9,923 nt of DNA, from positions 1 through 9,923 of the forward strand of contig JAVEEH010000318.1 in the NCBI GenBank assembly GCA_030840545.1, given 5' to 3'. This document shows positions 6,357 through 9,923 of the stretch, in pieces. Origin of the DNA: Frankiaceae bacterium (GTDB taxonomy: Bacteria; Actinomycetota; Actinomycetes; JAFAQI01). The notes beneath the pieces are model-generated. The model saw only the letters and a program-made list of their open reading frames with translations, was not told the origin of the DNA and did no database searches. The translations under genes were made by a program, and so were the position numbers. Each line of letters begins with the position of its first letter. Position 1 is the first letter of the stretch.

Positions 6357-7035
6357 GCTGCGACTGCTGAGTTACAACGTGCGGTCGCTGCGCGATGACG
6401 CGCAGGCGGTGGCGGCGGTCATCCGGGCATGCCGTCCCGACGTGGTCGCGGTGCAGGAGGCGCCACGGTTCCTGCGGTGGCGGTCCAAGCGGGCGGCGTT
6501 GGCGCGCGAGTCGGGGCTGGTCGTCGCGACCGCCGACCGGCCGGGTGGGTTGATGGTGATGACCACTCTCGCGGTGAAGGTCGTCGGCACGCGGTTCACG
6601 CTGCTGCCGAGGACCCCGAAGCTGCACCAGCGGGCGGTGTGTGTCGCCGACCTCGAGCTGGCCGGTGCGCGATGGACGGTCGCGTCGATCCACCTGTCGC
6701 TGGATGCCGACGAGCGGCGACGCCATCTCGAGCCGTTGTGGGACGCGGTCTCGGCTCCTTTCGGCCGGCTGGTGGTGGCCGGCGACGTCAACGAACGCCC
6801 GCAAGGCGATGCGTGGAAGGCGCTCGCGGCGCGGCTGCAGGACGCCTACGCCGTCGGGCCGGGCGGACCCGGCGACACCTACCACGCCCGGCGGCCGAGC
6901 AAGCGCATCGACGCAGTGTTCGTGGACGGCGGGGTCGAGGTCATCGAATGCCACGCGGTCGGCGACGTCGACGGGGTCGAGGTCGCGAGCGACCACCTCC
7001 CCGTCCTCGCCGTACTCCGAGTTGTCAGCACCTAG
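6349..7035 (+). CDS. Endonuclease/exonuclease/phosphatase family protein
   Basis: A 228-residue metal-dependent hydrolase of the EEP fold (DNase I / ExoIII / inositol phosphatase-like). All core motifs are present in order: LSYNVRSL (N10), VQEAP (E37), SIHLS (H115), GDVNERP (D146, N148) and SDHLPV (D215, H216). There is no signal peptide, so it is probably cytosolic; the substrate could be nucleic acid or a phosphoester. ATG at 6349 overlaps the carbamate kinase end by 8 bases, with GGAG at 6335-6338 as a possible Shine-Dalgarno. The last four residues VVST and the TAG stop are encoded inside palindrome C1, so the natural C terminus seems to have been replaced or ended by the repeat. It is the last gene of the operon. 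Confidence 0.9.
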   Translation: MTELRLLSYNVRSLRDDAQAVAAVIRACRPDVVAVQEAPRFLRWRSKRAALARESGLVVATADRPGGLMVMTTLAVKVVGTRFTLLPRTPKLHQRAVCVADLELAGARWTVASIHLSLDADERRRHLEPLWDAVSAPFGRLVVAGDVNERPQGDAWKALAARLQDAYAVGPGGPGDTYHARRPSKRIDAVFVDGGVEVIECHAVGDVDGVEVASDHLPVLAVLRVVST

Positions 7036-7071
7036 CGGGGTCATAGCCCCGCCTGCTGCTGACAACTCGGG
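7017..7071. repeat. Palindrome C, copy 1, at the end of the EEP gene
   Basis: Arms CCGAGTTGTCAGCA (7017-7030) and TGCTGACAACTCGG (7057-7070) are a perfect 14-bp stem. A symmetric 4x4 internal loop (CCTA / CTGC) leads to an inner stem GCGGGG (7035-7040) with CCCCGC (7047-7052) around the 6-base loop TCATAG. Bases 7021-7071 are identical to 8033-8083. It carries the stop codon of the upstream gene at 7033-7035. The next 54 bases to the nuclease start (7072-7125) hold no clear promoter. Confidence 0.96.
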
Positions 7072-7125
7072 AGGAGTTGTGGACGGCTGCAGCGGCCGAC
7101 CGCCGGACTGATCCAGAGTCGGCGG

Positions 7126-8058
7126 ATGCCCGCCCGACCGATGGCTTCCAGCGCACCAAGGCGCCACGAGCACGCCGTCGCCACCCGGGCGCAGCTCACG
7201 GCCGCCGGATGGACAGAGGGCCAGATCCGCGCAGAGATCGCCGGACGGCGGTGGCAGTCGCTGAACGAGAACGTGGTCTGCCGACACAACGGTCCCTTGA
7301 CCCGCGAGCAGGGCCGGCTGGCGGTGCTCCTCGGTGCACAACGTCCCGCCGCACTCTGCGGCCTGACCGCGCTTGAGCTTGCCGGCATCTCCGGATTCGA
7401 GACCTCAACCGTGCACATCGTCGTACGACGGGGAGCACGCGTGCTCCCGGTGCCCGGCGTCACGGTGTCAGTCCACGAGTCACGACGGTTCGAGGCGGGG
7501 CACATCCGGGAGCGACGTGGCCTGCTCGTGACGAGCCCGGCTCGGGCCGTCATGGACGCCGCGGTCTGGTCGAAGGAGTCCCGAACGGCGGCGCGGATCA
7601 TGGTCGCCGCCGTGCAGCAACGTCGAGTGTCGGCCCGTGACCTTTCGGCCGAGCTGCTTGCGGCTGGTTTCGTGCGGCACCGCAAAGCGTTGCTGCTCCT
7701 TCTGCAGGATCTCGAAGGCGGTGCGGAAGCGCTGTCGGAAGTCGAATTCCTGGCGTTCTGCCGTCGCCACGGGCTGCCCCGCCCACGCCTTCAATACCGG
7801 CTGGACAGCGCCGGCCGTCGCCGCTATCTCGACGCGGTCTTTGTCGGACCCGGTGGTGTGCTCATCCGGGTTGAGATTGATGGCGGCATCCATCTCACGC
7901 TGACGGCACGCTGGCGGGACACGGCCAAGGACAACGATGCCGCGCTGGACGGTGCGACGGTGCTGCGCTTTCCCAGCGTGGCCATCTACACCGACGACCC
8001 CAGGGCGGTCGCCCAGCTGCGCCGCGCTCTGGGTTGTCAGCACCTAGCGGGGTCATAG
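7126..8058 (+). CDS. AbiEi-like / DUF559 nuclease-type protein, solitary, between C repeats
   Basis: A 310-residue protein. The first ~70 residues (HAVATRAQLTAAGWTEGQIR...) resemble the winged-helix domain of AbiEi-type antitoxins. A middle part (TVHIVVRRGAR...TSPARAVMDAAVW) links to a C-terminal Vsr-like/DUF559 PD-(D/E)xK-type domain. Candidate catalytic residues are E205 or E207 (SEVE), D236 (YLDAVF) and E250-x-D252 (VEIDGG), followed by WRDTAKDNDAAL and VLRFPS, so the site looks intact. No AbiEii toxin gene is adjacent. The start is uncertain: ATG at 7126 has only a weak GGCGG upstream, and ATG at 7141 is an alternative. Codons ending in T or A (GTT GAG ATT GAT, CTT) are commoner than in neighbours, hinting at transfer. 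The last eight residues GCQHLAGS and the stop come from palindrome C2. Its role is unknown: defence or repeat-associated nuclease are both possible. Confidence 0.82.
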   Translation: MPARPMASSAPRRHEHAVATRAQLTAAGWTEGQIRAEIAGRRWQSLNENVVCRHNGPLTREQGRLAVLLGAQRPAALCGLTALELAGISGFETSTVHIVVRRGARVLPVPGVTVSVHESRRFEAGHIRERRGLLVTSPARAVMDAAVWSKESRTAARIMVAAVQQRRVSARDLSAELLAAGFVRHRKALLLLLQDLEGGAEALSEVEFLAFCRRHGLPRPRLQYRLDSAGRRRYLDAVFVGPGGVLIRVEIDGGIHLTLTARWRDTAKDNDAALDGATVLRFPSVAIYTDDPRAVAQLRRALGCQHLAGS

Positions 8059-8083
8059 CCCCGCCTGCTGCTGACAACTCGGG
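8033..8083. repeat. Palindrome C, copy 2, at the end of the nuclease gene
   Basis: All 51 bases equal 7021-7071, in the same orientation. The outer stem is 10 bp here (8033-8042 with 8069-8078), because the bases left of it (CTCTGG) do not pair with the CTCGG on the right. The inner GCGGGG/CCCCGC stem and 4x4 loop are unchanged. It supplies the TAG stop of the nuclease gene at 8056-8058, in a different frame from copy 1. Confidence 0.97.
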
Positions 8084-8084
8084 C

Positions 8085-8088
8085 AGGA
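8085..8088 (+). promoter_or_regulatory. Shine-Dalgarno AGGA of the glucosidase gene
   Basis: AGGA lies 7 bases before GTG 8096 and begins one base after the end of palindrome C2, so a hairpin formed by C2 in a read-through transcript would sit directly against the ribosome binding site. An in-frame TGA at 8072-8074, with no other start codon after it, leaves GTG 8096 as the only possible start here. Confidence 0.6.
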
Positions 8089-8095
8089 TGGGTTC

Positions 8096-9923
8096 GTGGA
8101 CGCAGAGCGAGAGCGGCTCGCGGCAGCTGACGCGGGTCGTGAGCCCTGGCGCGCGTGGGGGCCCTACGTCAGCGAGCGCGCGTGGGGCACGGTCCGCGAG
8201 GACTACAGCGCGACCGGCGACGCGTGGGACTTCTTCCCGCACGACCAGGCCCGCTCGCGCGCCTACCGGTGGAGCGACGACGGTCTCGCGGGTGTGTGTG
8301 ACGCGCACCAGTCGTGGTGTCTGGCGCTCGCGTTGTGGAACGGCACCGACCCGATCCTCAAGGAGCGCGCGTTCGGCCTGAGCGGACCGCAGGGCAACCA
8401 CGGCGAGGACGTCAAGGACTACTGGTGGTACGTCGACTCGACACCGACGCATTCGTGGATGAGCTGGCGCTATCACTACCCGCAACGCGCATTCCCTTAC
8501 GACGACCTCGTCGAGACCAACCGGGCTCGTGGCAAGGACGAGCCGGAGTATGAGCTCATCGACACCGGGGTCTTTGCGGACGACCGCTTCTGGGTGGTGT
8601 CGGTCGACTATGCCAAGGCCGCACCGGACGACCTGCTGATGCGCATCACGGTCGAGAACCGTGGCCCGGAGCCGGCACAGATCGACGTGCTGCCGACGTT
8701 CTGGTTCCGCTGCACGTGGGAATGGGGCCAGCTCGGCAAGGAGGAGCAGCCGCGCATCGTGCGGCACGGTGACGGGCTCGTCGGCGAACACCGGTCGACC
8801 GGTTCCTTCACGCTCGCCGGCGACGGCGAGCCGGAGTTGCTGTTCTGCGACAACGCGACCAACAGCCAACGGCTGTGGGGAGTGCCCGGCACGTCGGCGT
8901 ACCCCAAGGACGGCATCAACGACCATGTCGTGCACGGCCTCGACACCGTCAACCCGGCCGAGGAGGGCAGCAAGGCGGCGCTGCGCTATCGGCTGACCGT
9001 CGCGCCCGGTGAGTCCGCGACGGTGCGCGTGCGGCTGGCCGCCGGCGCGGCGACGACCCCGGTCGACGTGGCTGAGTTCGACCGGACGATGGCGGTGCGC
9101 GAGCACGAGGCCGACGAGTTCTTCGCCGGACTCAACGTCGAGCTGGATGGGGACGAGAGCCGCGTGCTGCGCCGGGCTGTTGCCGGGATGTTGTGGAGCA
9201 AGCAGTTCTACCGCTACGACGTCGACCGGTGGCTGGTCGGCGACCCGGCCGGCCCGCAGCCGCCGGGGGCACGCCTCGAAGGCCGCAACACCGGCTGGCG
9301 GCATCTGGACAGTCGCGACGTCATCTCCATGCCGGACAAGTGGGAGTACCCGTGGTTCGCCGCGTGGGACCTCGCCTTCCACTGCATCGCGCTCGCCTGG
9401 GTCGACGCGAAGTTCGCGAAGGAGCAGCTGCTGCTGCTCTGCCGCGAGTGGTACATGCACCCCAACGGGCAGCTACCGGCCTACGAGTGGGCGTTCGGCG
9501 ACGTCAACCCGCCGGTGCAGGCATGGGCAGCGCTGCACGTCTTTCACATCGACGGAAGCAAGGACTTCGAGTTCCTCGAGCGGATGTTCCACAAGCTCTC
9601 GCTCAACTTCACCTGGTGGGTCAACCGCAAGGACGCGGAAGGCAACAACGTCTTCGAGGGTGGCTTCCTCGGCCTCGACAACATCGGGGTGTTCGACCGC
9701 TCCGCGCCGCTGCCGGGTGGCGGCACGCTCGAGCAGGCCGATGGAACGGCGTGGATGGCCCTCTACTGCCAGGCCATGCTGCAGATGGCGCTCGAGCTCA
9801 CGAAGCACGATCGGGCCTACGCGACCATGGCCGCCAGATTCGGCAGGCACTTCGTCTGGATCGCCGCCGCGATGAGCCCGCCCGACGGCGACGGGCTGTG
9901 GTCGGAGGAGGACGGCTTCTACT
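8096..9923 (+). CDS. GH63 / MGH1-like glucosidase, 5' part, cut by window edge
   Basis: About 609 codons are open from GTG 8096 to the right edge with no stop; relatives are near 880-900 residues, so roughly the C-terminal third is missing. The protein begins VDAERERLAAADAGREPWRA (first residue read as Met). Conserved segments are WGTVREDYS, DAWDFFPHDQARSRAYRW, ERAFGLSGPQGNHGEDVKDY, FPYDDLVETNR and VSVDYAKAAPDDLLMRITV. Later come KWEYPWFAAWDLAFH (WD at 424-425) and NGQLPAYEWAFGDVNPPVQAW (E464, D469), which form the start of the (alpha/alpha)6 barrel of GH63-like enzymes. There is no signal peptide, so it acts in the cytoplasm, probably releasing glucose or mannose from a small glucoside or oligosaccharide; the substrate is not readable. 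The nearby glucokinase would suit a released glucose. Confidence 0.87.
   Translation, partial: MDAERERLAAADAGREPWRAWGPYVSERAWGTVREDYSATGDAWDFFPHDQARSRAYRWSDDGLAGVCDAHQSWCLALALWNGTDPILKERAFGLSGPQGNHGEDVKDYWWYVDSTPTHSWMSWRYHYPQRAFPYDDLVETNRARGKDEPEYELIDTGVFADDRFWVVSVDYAKAAPDDLLMRITVENRGPEPAQIDVLPTFWFRCTWEWGQLGKEEQPRIVRHGDGLVGEHRSTGSFTLAGDGEPELLFCDNATNSQRLWGVPGTSAYPKDGINDHVVHGLDTVNPAEEGSKAALRYRLTVAPGESATVRVRLAAGAATTPVDVAEFDRTMAVREHEADEFFAGLNVELDGDESRVLRRAVAGMLWSKQFYRYDVDRWLVGDPAGPQPPGARLEGRNTGWRHLDSRDVISMPDKWEYPWFAAWDLAFHCIALAWVDAKFAKEQLLLLCREWYMHPNGQLPAYEWAFGDVNPPVQAWAALHVFHIDGSKDFEFLERMFHKLSLNFTWWVNRKDAEGNNVFEGGFLGLDNIGVFDRSAPLPGGGTLEQADGTAWMALYCQAMLQMALELTKHDRAYATMAARFGRHFVWIAAAMSPPDGDGLWSEEDGFY

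Noticed and set aside
7079..7111. Ten-codon open frame starting GTG after GAGGAG downstream of C1
   Set aside because: Too short to support and ends before the nuclease gene. The GAGGAG is only 2 bases before the GTG. It is considered instead as a possible remnant.
6106..7341. 411-codon minus-strand open frame across the carbamate kinase end, EEP gene, repeat C1 and nuclease start
   Set aside because: It crosses three supported plus-strand genes and a palindrome, has low-complexity composition, and has no recognisable domain.
7017..8083. Integron cassette with attC sites (gene plus imperfect palindrome)
   Set aside because: The repeat begins GTTGTCA and ends TGACAAC. An attC begins RYYYAAC and ends GTTRRRY, and the R-box sequences do not fit. 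No integrase is visible.
7021..8083. CRISPR repeats
   Set aside because: Only two copies about 1 kb apart with a gene between them, and no spacer-sized intervals or cas genes.
7017..8083. Insertion sequence or composite transposon
   Set aside because: No transposase is encoded between the repeats, no target-site duplication is apparent, and the copies are direct repeats that are each internally palindromic.
7895..9460. Long antisense open frame (521 codons, minus strand) opposite the glucosidase
   Set aside because: The plus strand encodes a continuous GH63-like protein with recognisable motifs throughout. The antisense product is Arg/Val/Ala-rich with no family motif, as expected from GC-rich codon bias.

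Overview
The window reads as chromosomal DNA from a high-GC Actinomycetota. Codon third positions are overwhelmingly G or C, GTG starts are frequent, and several promoters look leaderless. The family content (zinc-ribbon membrane protein, metallophosphoesterase, SRPBCC protein, ArsA-like ATPase with an HSP20-like tail, CxxCxxC protein, ROK glucokinase) resembles the glucokinase neighbourhood of Streptomyces and related genera. A Micrococcales-type organism such as an Intrasporangiaceae or Dermacoccaceae member is a guess from style, not a proven placement.

Layout. The minus strand from 863 to the left edge holds the N-terminal part of a long-chain acyl-CoA synthetase. Everything else is on the plus strand in five transcription units: (1) a double zinc-ribbon protein with a C-terminal membrane anchor (976-1479); (2) a metallophosphoesterase and an SRPBCC lipid-binding-type protein (1614-2836); (3) a tightly overlapping five-gene run of ArsA/Get3-like ATPase, DUF5304-like CxxCxxC protein, ROK glucokinase, carbamate kinase and endonuclease/exonuclease/phosphatase-family protein (2958-7035); (4) a solitary AbiEi-like/DUF559 nuclease-type gene (7126-8058); (5) a GH63 / MGH1-like glucosidase running off the right edge (8096-9923).

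The least expected feature is the DNA between the units. Each of the four boundaries between consecutive plus-strand units carries one long nested palindrome: A at 1516-1583, B at 2846-2923, C1 at 7017-7071 and C2 at 8033-8083. C1 and C2 share 51 identical bases and bracket the solitary nuclease gene like direct repeats. Each supplies the stop codon of the gene it ends, in two different reading frames. B and C share a 10-base core. This could be a palindromic repeat family that ends genes and travels with, or is acted on by, a Vsr-like nuclease; that link is inference.

Metabolically the locus links fatty-acid activation, glucose phosphorylation and glucoside hydrolysis: a GH63 enzyme could release glucose that the ROK kinase phosphorylates. 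The operon also holds a carbamate kinase without arginine deiminase partners in view and an ArsA-family ATPase that lacks arsenic-type cysteine pairs. Three start codons sit exactly 6 bases after a TAnnnT box, which suggests leaderless mRNAs.
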